Of a stretch of DNA of 64,000 nt, positions 16,886 to 27,200 are shown piece by piece. A program made the position numbers and the translations under genes. Numbering within the stretch: position 1 is the stretch's first letter; each line of letters opens with the position of its first letter. The DNA is from Lachnospiraceae bacterium (GTDB lineage: Bacteria; Bacteroidota; Bacteroidia; Bacteroidales; Muribaculaceae), in the NCBI GenBank assembly GCA_023663655.1, contig JAMPGZ010000007.1, positions 1 through 64,000 on the forward strand. The letters run 5' to 3'. The notes below the pieces were generated by a model that saw only the letters and a program-made list of their open reading frames with translations, had not been told where the DNA came from and made no database searches.

Positions 16886-17966
16886 AGTTGAAGAACACAG
16901 CGGCAGGACCCACGCCTACAGTATATTTGCGTGTGAAATTGCCTTGCACGTCATATTCATTGCAGTAACCGGGAAGAGAATAGCTCACGTTGCCGGCATC
17001 CTTGGTATAGGATGTGATATAGATCTTTCCTGTGATAGGATCCACTCCCAGAGCCGCAGGGCTGTCGATGCCTGACGCATCCTTAAGCATATCGGACTTA
17101 GTGTTATTGCGGATGTCATAAACCGAATATTCAACCGATGGAGCACCCCATACCGAGTTGATGTAATAGATCTCATTACCGTGTATGTCAGCGATGGTAG
17201 CCTCAGCTATTTCAGTGAACGACTTGTCGGACTCCATTTTATAGAGTTTTGACTTGACATCTCCGTAATCGCCCTTTGCGAGCAAGAAGAGGTCTTTGCC
17301 GTTGGTCATGAACTGATATGGATTCAATGGCACGGTGAATGTTTCGGCAGCGGTGAATGTAGCAAGGTCAATGCGTGTAGCTGTTGTGCCATATCCTGTA
17401 GTGTTATAGCTCATACCTTCGGAGTTGGGCACATAAAGGTCATTTCCGTGGATTGCCATAATTTCAGGATTCATACCCACCTTCACGGTCTTGTCAATCG
17501 ACAGCGAAAGGGTGTCAAGACGTGACACATAGCCATTGTACATAGAGATATAGACGTTGCCATCCTTGGCGATGAGGGCACGCGGGTTCTGACCCTCTGC
17601 ATCGGTCAATGATATTGTTTTCTCAGCTTTCAAGGTCTTGCGGTTGAGAATCTCGATAGTATTTGACTGATATACACCGATGTAGATTTTCGATCCGTAG
17701 ACAACTGCTCCTTGAGGTGTATCGCCGATCCTGCGGTCGTTAGCGTTGAAGAACACTTCCTGCGATGCCTGCTGAGTGGCAAAATCAATGTAGGAAAGAC
17801 TGCCTTCAATCTTGCTTCTCATGTTGCCTTGATTAATTACAAACAATCCTTCGCTTATTTCAGGACGGTCAGGATTGGGAGCCTTGTTGTCGTCATCATC
17901 ACTACAAGCCACAAAGCCCACAGAGCTAAGGGCGAGAATCGCACATAGATAAATGTTTTTTCGCAT
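16878..17966 (-). CDS. btuG: BtuG-like cobalamin-binding surface lipoprotein (DUF5074)
   Basis: This 362-residue protein has a signal peptide with lipobox VACSD followed by Asp-rich DDDDN, a typical surface-export tag of Bacteroidales lipoproteins. The rest shows repeated beta-propeller strands (GSKIYIGVYQSNTIEILN, VYISMYNGYVSRLDTL, DLYVPNSEGM), matching the DUF5074 seven-bladed propeller. BtuG in Bacteroides is a surface propeller that binds cobalamin very tightly and caps BtuB. Position directly after btuB fits that role. Binding residues were not checked, so the call rests on family and context. Confidence 0.85.
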   Translation of the reverse strand: MRKNIYLCAILALSSVGFVACSDDDDNKAPNPDRPEISEGLFVINQGNMRSKIEGSLSYIDFATQQASQEVFFNANDRRIGDTPQGAVVYGSKIYIGVYQSNTIEILNRKTLKAEKTISLTDAEGQNPRALIAKDGNVYISMYNGYVSRLDTLSLSIDKTVKVGMNPEIMAIHGNDLYVPNSEGMSYNTTGYGTTATRIDLATFTAAETFTVPLNPYQFMTNGKDLFLLAKGDYGDVKSKLYKMESDKSFTEIAEATIADIHGNEIYYINSVWGAPSVEYSVYDIRNNTKSDMLKDASGIDSPAALGVDPITGKIYITSYTKDAGNVSYSLPGYCNEYDVQGNFTRKYTVGVGPAAVFFNYE

Positions 17967-17979
17967 AATTAATTATAGA

Positions 17980-19986
17980 TTAGTTAAATGAATATTTCAC
18001 GGAAAAGAGCCACGAACGTCCCGGCATGGGGTAGCGTGCCACGATCTCATACTGCTTGTCGAACATATTGAGCAGGTCAGCCCTAAGCTCCACTTCATGA
18101 TCGCCAAAATGGAAAGCGCGGTAGGCGGTGACTCCGGCTTCAATATAGCCGGGGATGCGTGTTTCAGGCAGATTGTTGTTGGTAGCATAGCGGGCACTCA
18201 CTCCGGTGGCGTGAATAGCCACATTAGCCCATGGATTTTCATAGCTCAACGACGCTCCTCCGGAATTAAGCGGGATATATGCCACCTGCTTCATCCAGTC
18301 GGAAGCGGTGCGGTCGGTGCGCGGCTGGGCACGTTGATAACTGTAGTTTCCGGCAAAGATGAGCGATTGCTCTTTCGATAACCGGAATGTGGCATTCAGC
18401 GTGACATCCAGTCCCAGCATCCTCACCTTTCCAAGGTTCATCATGTTCCAAACGAACATATTATAGGGTATAGCCACAATTTTATCCTTGATGTGGTTCA
18501 TGTAGCCATCGACCGTAGCCGTGAGTTCCGGCAACCATGAAAGCGCCGGCGTGCTATAAGTGACACCCACGTTAATCTGATCGGTTGTCTCCGGCTTAAG
18601 GTCCTTGCTGCCGTAATGATCGAAATAAGCCTCATTGAAAGAGGGCATTCTGAAAATATTTTTATATGACAGCCTGAAATAAAGAGTCTGCGCGGCAAAC
18701 GGTTGCCACGACAAGCTCAATGACGGAGACAATCTTGACGCATCGCGACTCTTCTCCCCCTCCTTGACATCATTCAGATACACCGAATACAATGCCCGAG
18801 CCATCATCGTGACACGATTATAACGGTAGCGTGCCGTAAGCGACTGGAGGATGCTGTTACGATAGGGGCGGCTGTCATCGCGGAGATTGCTGTTGAGATT
18901 GTTGAAGGCATAATCGGCTGAGTAGTCTATCGCCCAGCGGTCGTCGGGGAGAAACAACACGCACCCCGACACGTATGCCTCCCGCTGCCAATAGTTTTGA
19001 TTGAGCACACCGCCTGGATATATTCCTTTCTCATCATGATACAGCGATGCCGCCCAGTTGAATTTGGCATTTCCCTGCACCGACCATCTACGGTCTATGG
19101 CATTACGATATTGCAGCTGAGCAAAGAAATTACGTTCACGCAATTTTTCATTGCTCACGTCATTATAGTAGATCACCGGTCCCGGAAGATGCCGTGCGTT
19201 GTCATAGTAATATATCTTTCCTTTGAGCGATGACCTTGGAGTCACAGCCCAACCGACGTTAAGTTCAGCGTGTCCGGAATTCATTCGGCTGTTGTTGCGT
19301 TTTTCACGCGTAGTGGCTGAGCCGTTCTTCAATGTGAAGGGGTAGTCATTGTCGGTGTGCATGAACTCCCCTATTGCCGATAATGCCACTTTCGGACTAA
19401 CATTTTTGCTGATTCTGAAAAACGGGTTTATATTTCCAAACGACCCCACACGCAATTGTGTGACAAGCCTCAGCCGGTCGTCATCTTCATCAGGCAAACC
19501 GATTGTGGAAATCGCCAGAGTTGCGGCTGATGCAGCAGCACGAGCAGGGATGAATATGTCATCATTATCGCCGATTATCATCGACAGGGAACCTACGTTG
19601 TCAAGGGAATAGCGCGAAACATCTATCTGCCCGCTCTGGCAGTCACTTAATGAAATTCCGTCATACACGACAGCCGTGTGTCCGGCACCGAAACCTCTCA
19701 CCGAAACCGTTTTCAATCCGCCGGCACCACCATAGTCACGCAATGTCACGCCCGGCAATCGGTGCATGGCATCGGAAATATCAGTCACTCCGGTCATCTT
19801 CATGCGGTCGGCATCAAGCGAATGGAGCGGCGCCGAGCTGGTAAGACTCTTGTCGGCACGTGCCGACATCACCTCAACACCATCAAGATTACGTACCCGT
19901 TCTGAAACAGTGTCAGGCTGGACGGCATTTCCAAACGCCGTCAACGCACATAGCAATAAATTTACAGTCATGATATGCCTTCTCAT
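17980..19986 (-). CDS. btuB: TonB-dependent cobalamin receptor BtuB
   Basis: This 668-residue outer-membrane barrel starts with a signal peptide, then a plug (about 30-160) with LDGVEVMSARADKSL, MTGVTDISDAMHRLPGVTLRDYGGAGGLKTVSVRGFGAGHTAVVYDGI, then a beta-barrel ending SWLFSVKYSFN with the required terminal Phe-type residue. It imports cobalamin with energy from TonB. It is the first gene after a cobalamin riboswitch (20018-20206), which supports the ligand assignment strongly. It is followed by btuG after 13 bases. Confidence 0.9.
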   Translation of the reverse strand: MRRHIMTVNLLLCALTAFGNAVQPDTVSERVRNLDGVEVMSARADKSLTSSAPLHSLDADRMKMTGVTDISDAMHRLPGVTLRDYGGAGGLKTVSVRGFGAGHTAVVYDGISLSDCQSGQIDVSRYSLDNVGSLSMIIGDNDDIFIPARAAASAATLAISTIGLPDEDDDRLRLVTQLRVGSFGNINPFFRISKNVSPKVALSAIGEFMHTDNDYPFTLKNGSATTREKRNNSRMNSGHAELNVGWAVTPRSSLKGKIYYYDNARHLPGPVIYYNDVSNEKLRERNFFAQLQYRNAIDRRWSVQGNAKFNWAASLYHDEKGIYPGGVLNQNYWQREAYVSGCVLFLPDDRWAIDYSADYAFNNLNSNLRDDSRPYRNSILQSLTARYRYNRVTMMARALYSVYLNDVKEGEKSRDASRLSPSLSLSWQPFAAQTLYFRLSYKNIFRMPSFNEAYFDHYGSKDLKPETTDQINVGVTYSTPALSWLPELTATVDGYMNHIKDKIVAIPYNMFVWNMMNLGKVRMLGLDVTLNATFRLSKEQSLIFAGNYSYQRAQPRTDRTASDWMKQVAYIPLNSGGASLSYENPWANVAIHATGVSARYATNNNLPETRIPGYIEAGVTAYRAFHFGDHEVELRADLLNMFDKQYEIVARYPMPGRSWLFSVKYSFN

Positions 19987-20017
19987 CCTCGAAGAAAAAC
20001 ATTATTAAATCAGCAAA

Positions 20018-20206
20018 AGGCAGGTCTTCGGACTTATCTCTTCGGGGCAATGTCGGATGCCTTCCCAAAACCGATTGTGGTTCCAGTGGCTTTTATCCGA
20101 GCCCGTTCCACCGTGAGGCAGAAGTGAGAATTACCGCAGCGGGACTGTCCGGGATTCACACCCGAGTTCCCTTTTAATCGCCGTCAAAATAACAGGCGAA
20201 CCAAAT
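20018..20206 (-). promoter_or_regulatory. Cobalamin riboswitch
   Basis: The minus strand upstream of btuB carries the cobalamin aptamer. The B12 box GCCACTG is at 20084-20090. The upstream core has CGGGTGTGAATCCCGG then ACAGTCCCGC (about 20138-20163), and a GGGAAGG block follows near 20060. It begins near the predicted transcription start (about 20207). When cobalamin is bound the switch is expected to lower expression of the btu genes. The mechanism (translation or termination) is not clear by eye. Confidence 0.9.
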
Positions 20207-20212
20207 GCACGG

Positions 20213-20243
20213 CAAAATTAATGAAAGTTTTTGCAATAGCAAA
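20213..20243 (-). promoter_or_regulatory. Promoter of the btu operon
   Basis: On the minus strand TTTG (20240-20243) is followed after 19 nt by TAATTTTG (20213-20220). This places the transcript start at about 20207, at the 5' edge of the riboswitch. Confidence 0.7.
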
Positions 20244-20264
20244 AAAAAATGTGATACCAATAAC

Positions 20265-20325
20265 ACAGATAGGACCAATAAGACTTATCAGTCCTATTAG
20301 TCCTATCAGGTTTATTAATATGTCG
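20265..20325. repeat. 9-base degenerate tandem repeat, second array
   Basis: On the minus strand about six 9-base units of the form RATAGGACT or NATWGGTCC run in tandem, related to the array at 8244-8289. It lies between the DUF4302 stop (20335) and the btu promoter. Confidence 0.55.
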
Positions 20326-20334
20326 GGAAGAGGA

Positions 20335-21639
20335 TTATTTCTTCCGGATAGCGACTATGTTTTTGATGTCAGGGCTACCGTTCACGTGCCATGCCTCGGG
20401 TGAATCGCCGTCAAGGATATCCTCATAGAGAAGGCTCTTTATCTGGCAGATGTAGAAGGAATTGGCATGAACCGTAGGATAGGTGTTAGGCACAAAATTA
20501 TATGTGCCGGGATTGTTGAGATCCTTCATCGCATAAACGCCACACTCGGTGTTGACCGAATATTTGCCGCCATACTCTTTGCCGGTGAACCAGATGAGTA
20601 CCTCATCATTACCCACCATGTCGGTGCCTATCTGCTGAGAGGTGAAGTTAAGGCAACCGAGAGTGCGGTCATATCTCACCTTTACGTCATACTTGGGATT
20701 AAGCCCTTTCATAAGATAGCAGTTGTTAGCCGCATCGGGCACGAGCTGAATGTCGAGCGACTTGTCGCCATTCTCGTAGATGAGCGAATAATCGCCCTCG
20801 TAATCCTCAAACAGCGTGTAGTCCTCCCCTACCGTATAGGAGAGCTTTATATCCACACGAGCCGATGGATCGCTGCTGAACGTGAGTTCGCGATGAGAAT
20901 ATTCCAAAGTTGAAACAGTGTCGCCCGCCACAACCACCGGATTGAGGAAACGGATGCCGCCCGGAACAGGGATAAAGAATTCGCTTGCCGACTCTTCGGG
21001 ACTGCTACCCCATGAGAGGGTCATGCAGCGCTGATCCACCGCGATTGTTCCGGTGAGAGCCACATTGTCGACAGTTCCCACAAGCGAAGGCAGAAATATG
21101 TCGCGAGCCATCTCGACCACATCATCAAGATAATCTTCGGCACTACGATCAAGGCGGTGCATATACATGGTGTTGCCGGTACGCTTGCCACGCAGAGTGA
21201 TCAGCTCATCGGTGACATTCATCAGTATGAACTCGAAATCGCCATCATAGGCATGAGGATGATCGGAATCAGGCGTAGCAAAATAGTGCATCAGATCATT
21301 GTAGGAGTCAAACGACAGCACAGGACCATTGTCATCGTGGAGGCGATAGAGGCTTGTGTGAAACTCTCCGGGCTTCATCTCGGCACCGACAGTGGCACGC
21401 GACGCATCAAACTTCACGGTATAGGCATAGCCGCCATATTGCAGATAGCTGTCAGGGTAATAGTCGAGCGCCCATCCGTGGGGAGCGCTTACAAGAGTGG
21501 CTTTGGCATCGTCGAGCATAGCCTGCATACGCAATGACGGTGACTCGTCGAACACATCTTCCTGATCCTTCAAGCATGACTGCAACATTGAGGCTCCTAA
21601 GAGAATTGCGGCAGTCAGCAAAATTTTATTTATAGTCAT
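20335..21639 (-). CDS. DUF4302 lipoprotein of the SusCD uptake locus
   Basis: This 434-residue lipoprotein (lipobox LQSC near residue 22) belongs to the DUF4302 family of Bacteroidales surface proteins. The opening SLRMQAMLDDAKATLVSAPHGWALDYYPD is the characteristic family block. DUF4302 proteins occur in SusC/SusD loci together with a zinc metallohydrolase lipoprotein, as here. The substrate is unknown. It is the last gene of its operon, about 25 bases after the metallohydrolase stop. Confidence 0.85.
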   Translation of the reverse strand: MTINKILLTAAILLGASMLQSCLKDQEDVFDESPSLRMQAMLDDAKATLVSAPHGWALDYYPDSYLQYGGYAYTVKFDASRATVGAEMKPGEFHTSLYRLHDDNGPVLSFDSYNDLMHYFATPDSDHPHAYDGDFEFILMNVTDELITLRGKRTGNTMYMHRLDRSAEDYLDDVVEMARDIFLPSLVGTVDNVALTGTIAVDQRCMTLSWGSSPEESASEFFIPVPGGIRFLNPVVVAGDTVSTLEYSHRELTFSSDPSARVDIKLSYTVGEDYTLFEDYEGDYSLIYENGDKSLDIQLVPDAANNCYLMKGLNPKYDVKVRYDRTLGCLNFTSQQIGTDMVGNDEVLIWFTGKEYGGKYSVNTECGVYAMKDLNNPGTYNFVPNTYPTVHANSFYICQIKSLLYEDILDGDSPEAWHVNGSPDIKNIVAIRKK

Positions 21640-21663
21640 AATATTATTCGTGTGCTATAATTT

Positions 21664-22563
21664 TTATTTAACTGTTATGTCGGACAGATCCACATTTCCG
21701 GCTACTACATCAGCCTGACGGCGTTGCAACACATCGCGCAACTCATCGATATCCACGTGGAAATTCTCGGTGAGATATTCCCTAACTATGTCAAGTTTCG
21801 TCAGGATAAGCGACTTACCCTCATCTCCGGCAAGTTTCAGCTTTTCATCCCACGCCTTGGGGGTGTTGGTGATGTAGATCGACATCACCTCGGCGAAGTC
21901 CTCGCCAAACGATTCCTGAGCGTAATCCGACACAAATCCGCGTGTGAGATAGCCGGTGTTGTAAGGCTCCTGATTCCACATTCCGGCAACATAGGCATCG
22001 GAAGTCACCGCCTGAAACGCTGTTGGGATTGACTTCTTCTGGTTAAGCACGTGAACAAACTCATGGTGGATGGTCTTGAAGTAAAACTCGTTGAGCAGAG
22101 TCTCGCTCTTGATGTAACGCGGAAGGTAGTTGAGACCGGCAAGGAAGATTTTACGTCCGCCTTCCGAGGTTCCAAGCACTATGGAGTGATTGTTGTTATA
22201 CTCCCACTCGCCCACAGTGAAAAACATCTTTGGGAAATAGCTGCACGTGAAATCAGTGCCGGCAACCTCATTGTAGGTCTCGACACACAGATATTTCACC
22301 AGATGAGCCATGGTGATCGCGTCATCGTAGCGTGCCGGAACCAGATAATAGTCATAGTCGCCTTCGATGTCCTCGTAGCGGTACTTGAAATCGATGTTAT
22401 AAGGCTTGACAAAGTTTTCATCGAGCCAGCGGTCAAATTCATTTTTCTCGGTGTTGCCGGTAGTAATGACCGATTTTGATGTGTCGGGTTCATCGGATGA
22501 ACATGAATAGAAAGTTATCCCCGCAATCAAAACCGCAACGCGAAATATATTCTGTATCTTCAT
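21664..22563 (-). CDS. Substrate-import-associated zinc metallohydrolase lipoprotein
   Basis: This 299-residue lipoprotein has a signal peptide with lipobox TFYSC. The motif HHEFVHVLNQ contains the HExxH zinc site, and a Glu-rich block (QESFGEDFAEVMSIYITNTPKAW) supplies a likely third ligand. It fits the Bacteroidales family of HExxH lipoproteins that occur next to SusC/SusD genes (TIGR04549). It probably cuts a protein or peptide at the cell surface before uptake. Neighbours SusD (upstream) and DUF4302 (downstream) support that role. Confidence 0.88.
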   Translation of the reverse strand: MKIQNIFRVAVLIAGITFYSCSSDEPDTSKSVITTGNTEKNEFDRWLDENFVKPYNIDFKYRYEDIEGDYDYYLVPARYDDAITMAHLVKYLCVETYNEVAGTDFTCSYFPKMFFTVGEWEYNNNHSIVLGTSEGGRKIFLAGLNYLPRYIKSETLLNEFYFKTIHHEFVHVLNQKKSIPTAFQAVTSDAYVAGMWNQEPYNTGYLTRGFVSDYAQESFGEDFAEVMSIYITNTPKAWDEKLKLAGDEGKSLILTKLDIVREYLTENFHVDIDELRDVLQRRQADVVAGNVDLSDITVK

Positions 22564-22598
22564 ATCTTTTTGTCAGTAATATTCATTAAAAAAGTTTT

Positions 22599-24188
22599 TC
22601 AACGCGGATTAGCCTGAAAACCGGCGTCACGCACATCTTGCGGAATCTGATATACACGGCGCAAATCATCTTTCGTCAAAAAGTCGGTGATATGGTCGGG
22701 CTCACCCTCCACATTGCACACTCTGCGCGGTATCTCGATGCCATAACGCTTGATGTCAAACCATCGCAATCCATCGTGAAGAGTCTCGATGCGGCGCATG
22801 GCAAGCACACATTGCAGCATCGACTCCTGCATTGAACCCTCCTCATCGATAGCGAATGACGGATTGAGGTGCTTCTTGTGAGCAGAACTCAATTTCTTAT
22901 CATCGTCATAGCAATATGCTTTCTCGGAATAGAATGCCGTGATATGCTCCTTGGTCATGTCAGGGGTGCTCTTCAAAATCATCGCTATATTTTTCACCCA
23001 GATGTCAATATCGGCAGCCGCCTCATCATATTTTTTAAGAAGCGTGTATGCCTCCGCGCGGCACAGCAAAGTTTCGTCGGCAGTGAAAGCGGCAACTACA
23101 GTGTGGGGATAGCCGATTCCGGCGACAGGATCAGTGAACTCAAATGCGTATGGCGATTTGAGAATCATGCGTTTGTCGGTTCCGTCGCTCACGGTGGTCA
23201 CAAGCTGTCCTTTCAGATAACCGCCCCACACATTTTTCAACGAGATATCCTCATTGTAGGCAAGATAATAAGTGTGGGCATAACGGCTATACTGGCTGTA
23301 GCGTCCGAAAGCGGCGCCACGGAACGAGTATGCCGCCTGAAGAAGCAGATTGCAGTTGGCTGTAGGCTCGATGTAGAAGTTGGGGCGAAGCTGACCGTAA
23401 TGGTTCAATTTCACGAATGACGCCCAATCGCGCAGCATACTCTTCGGCTCGGAACCGAGAACCTTGTTGGCATACTCGATAACCTTATCCCATTTCTCGG
23501 TATAGAGATAGAATCGAGCGGCAAACGCGTAGGCAGCCTTCTGATTGAAATGATACTTGGGCACAGTATAATAGGAATCGCCCACGAGCGATATCCCTTC
23601 CAATAGATCCTGCTCTATGTAATTGTAGAAGTCGGCAAGATTGCCTCGGTCATAAGAGGGACGGAGCGAAGTCTCAGGCTTATGCATATAAGGCAATCCG
23701 AGATCATTTGCCGCGTTTTGCGTCCAGTGGCGGCAAAACAGATTGCCAAGCACAAAATGGCTGTAGGCACGGCACAACAGTGCCTCGCCCCTGAGCTGCG
23801 ACAGCATCTCGGATGCATCCTTTCCGCCAAGCTCATCAATTGCTATCAGAGCCTCATTTGCCGCAGAAATAGCCTCAAAACAGCTCTCCCAATTTTCGCT
23901 TAGGGAAGAGGTCATAGTCTCCGACTCATCACGCCAGTTGAATGTGTCGTCCATCCAGCGTGTAGTCTCGTTGTACAGAACACCTATGTCATCGGAATTG
24001 TCGGATGACAGTTCGTTGACCCAGGCATACTCTTTATAAGGATATGCCGACACGAGCAAGCTCTTTATCTTCTCCTCCGAGTCGAGCGTGGTGCGGTTGT
24101 CAGGCATCTCGTCCAGAAAGTCATTGCATCCGGTGAGCGCCATGGTCGCCAACAGCGTCAGCGCGACGCCTTTCATATATCTATTCAT
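22599..24188 (-). CDS. SusD/RagB-family outer membrane lipoprotein
   Basis: This 529-residue lipoprotein (lipobox LTGC, then NDFLDEMPDNRTTL) is the surface lid of a SusC/SusD importer. The N-terminal half has TPR-like helices, and the C-terminal third carries the RRIETLHDGLRWFDIKRYG block typical of SusD. It captures substrate at the cell surface and closes over the SusC barrel. It follows susC by 21 bases. The substrate is not identified. Confidence 0.9.
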   Translation of the reverse strand: MNRYMKGVALTLLATMALTGCNDFLDEMPDNRTTLDSEEKIKSLLVSAYPYKEYAWVNELSSDNSDDIGVLYNETTRWMDDTFNWRDESETMTSSLSENWESCFEAISAANEALIAIDELGGKDASEMLSQLRGEALLCRAYSHFVLGNLFCRHWTQNAANDLGLPYMHKPETSLRPSYDRGNLADFYNYIEQDLLEGISLVGDSYYTVPKYHFNQKAAYAFAARFYLYTEKWDKVIEYANKVLGSEPKSMLRDWASFVKLNHYGQLRPNFYIEPTANCNLLLQAAYSFRGAAFGRYSQYSRYAHTYYLAYNEDISLKNVWGGYLKGQLVTTVSDGTDKRMILKSPYAFEFTDPVAGIGYPHTVVAAFTADETLLCRAEAYTLLKKYDEAAADIDIWVKNIAMILKSTPDMTKEHITAFYSEKAYCYDDDKKLSSAHKKHLNPSFAIDEEGSMQESMLQCVLAMRRIETLHDGLRWFDIKRYGIEIPRRVCNVEGEPDHITDFLTKDDLRRVYQIPQDVRDAGFQANPR

Positions 24189-24209
24189 GTTATAATGATC
24201 TGTTGATGA

Positions 24210-27200
24210 TTAAAATCCTAAATTAACAGTGAGAGTGAACTGCTTTGGCACAGGCGCCGCCACACCGCCGGTATTGAAGAACTCCGGATCCTGACCGTTC
24301 AGCTTTTTATCAGCATAGATAAGGAACAGGTTAGTAGCTTGAAGCTTTACCATCGCCTTCGACACTCTCAGCGCCTGGGTAGCCTTTGCCGGGAACTGGT
24401 AGGACACCGATATCTCCTTCATTCTGATGAAATCGCCCTTCGCGATGCGTATGTCAGAATAGTTATAGGCGTTGTAGGCAAATGCAAGGTCGGAGTCATT
24501 GCGGTTCTGGCGGCGTGAAGCTATCACAGGCACATTGGTGTGACGCTCATCGCCAGGCACCGACCAGCGGTTGTTGAATTCCTTGGGTGTAGCGGTCAGG
24601 TCGGTATAAGTGTTGCGGAACACCGGATCAAGGCGAATGACATTGCCAAACGAATAAGTCACATACAGATTAAGCGACACACCCTTGTAGCGGAAAATAT
24701 TGCCGAAAGAACCGACATCCGACGGATCCATGCTGCCGGAATATTTCAAGAATCCAAGTTTGTCAGGATCGGAGGTCTGGAAATACACCCCTGAGGTAGT
24801 GATATTGCCGTCCTGATCAAGGAAAGTGGGAATACCCTCATCGTTCAATCCCATGAACGGGATGGAGAATAGCGATCTCACGGGATACCCCTCCTGCGCG
24901 AAACCGTTGCCGGCTACGAGGTCTATGACACGTTTGGTGGTTTTCAGGTCGGTCACCTCATTCTTGTTGTAGGAGTAAATGAAATTGGTGGTCCATGTGA
25001 AATCGCGTGTCACAATGTTGCGGGTGGTGAGCGAAAGCTCCACACCGTGCGATTTCATCGAAGCGATGTTACCGAACTTGCGAATCTGTCCGCCCACACC
25101 CTGCGTGTTGGCGATACCGATAAGGTCATAGTTGTTTCGGCGGTACCAATCGAAATCAATGTTTATCCTGTTGTCAAAAAATCCGGTCGACACCCCGAGA
25201 TTAAGCTCATGCTTTTTCTCGTAGGTAAGGTCACTGTTGGCAAGCTCGGCAAGATAAAGCTGTGTTTCGCTTGTGCTCGTGCTGGGACGCCAGGTATTTG
25301 ACGCCTTGATAATAGAGTATGCGTTGCTCACCGAAGGACGGTCGCCGGTAAGAGAATAGGATGCTTTAAGAGTGAGATGGCTCCAAGTGGGTTCGAAATC
25401 ATGGAACCATGACTCCTCATGCACGTTCCAAGAACCGGAGATATTCCATGTGGGAAGCCAGCGCGACTTGCGGCTTTTGCCGAGAGAGTTGGTGCCCTCG
25501 TAGCGGATTGTCCCGTTCAATGTATATTTTCCCTGATAGGAGTAGGTGGCGTTGGCAAAGAATGCGGCACTGCGCTCGCTCGTGTTGGTCAACGTGTAGT
25601 AGTCGGTATTCTCCTCCTTACCTCGCTTGAACGCATGATAGGCGTAATTGGCGATCTCGCCGAGATTATATTGCATACCCCAGCCACGGAACCATGTGGA
25701 ATGACGGTCCACGGAGTTGGTCTCCATACCGGCATAGAAGTTCACGATGTGGTTATCATTAAATACATCATTATACTTTGCTGAAACACGAAGGTCCCAC
25801 TTGAACATATCGCGGTCGGCACGTTCATATATACCGCCGTTTGGCAATATGGTGATGGGCACTGCAAATATGTCATCGGGATCTGTGTAGAGATATTTGT
25901 TCTTGTCGCGTATGTCGGTCGACGGCATAGCACGATAAGCCTGAGCCTGATTGGACTCGTCAAGAATGTAATGTTCCTGACGGGTGGTAGTGCTCTGCAA
26001 GCCGCCAAGAAGAGTGAACTCAAGTTTACGGATAGGCTTGTAGGTGAGCACACCGGTAAGGCGGAAGTCATTCACCCCGAGCTTCATGTAGTTATGCTCC
26101 AGCTCGTGAGAGATGTTGAAAGGAGCATAGTTGCGGGTATAGAACGTGTTCGGGTCAAGCGTGCGCGAAGTATTGAGCGCGAATGAGTAGGGGTTGATGT
26201 CGAAATCACGTTTCACCTCGCCGCTCACCACATCCACATCGCTGCCGAGAGTACCCGGAGCCTTCTGCTTGCGGAAAGAGGCGTTGCTGATGAGATTGAA
26301 CGACACTTTATCGGATATATTGAAGTTGCCGTTGAAATTGGCGGTATAACGCTGCACTGCGCTCTGCTTGTACCATCCCGGATCATACATGGCGCTCGCC
26401 GACACATAGTACTGCGCCTTTTCGGTTCCTGATGAAAGCGACACTGAGTGATTCTGCATCACTGATGTTGAGAACAGCTCGTCAAACCAATCGGTGTTGC
26501 GGTATTCAGCCTCTCGCAGATACTGTGCGCGAGCTTCGGGAGTGTTTTCAAGCATGAATCTCTTGTTGACGGGATCATACTGTGTGATAAGCTCATACAT
26601 CTTGCCATAGACACCGCTTGCCGATGCATTGGCGATCTCGGCATAATTCAGATAGCCTTTCTTCTGCAGCTCCTGATATACGCTCATCTGATCCTGTGAG
26701 TTCATGATATTATAGGTGCTGTAGCTCGGTTTAAGACGCATGGTGAACTCACCTGTATAGGAAATGGAGTTCTGCCCTGTCTTACCGCGCTTGGTGGTGA
26801 CTACAATCACACCCGCCATAGCACGGGCACCATATATAGATGTTGCCGAACCATCCTTCAATATGTCAAAGCTCTCGATGTCATCGGCATTCAATCCTGC
26901 TATCGCCGATGAGATCAGTGTCTCGGCATTACCCGATGAAAGGTCATCAGCCGATACGTTCATCACGTCCTCCATAATGACACCGTCCACCACCCACAGC
27001 GGCTTGGAGCTACCGTAGATGGAAGTGGCTCCACGAACACGGATTTTAGGCGCGGTACCGAAGGTTCCCGACACATTCTGCACCGACACTCCGGCTGCAC
27101 GTCCTTCAAGGCTTCGGCTTATGTCAGCCATACCGCTTATCCTTGCATCCTGAGCATTAATTTTGGTGGCGGCTCCGGTGAAAAGGCGTTTGTCCATCTT

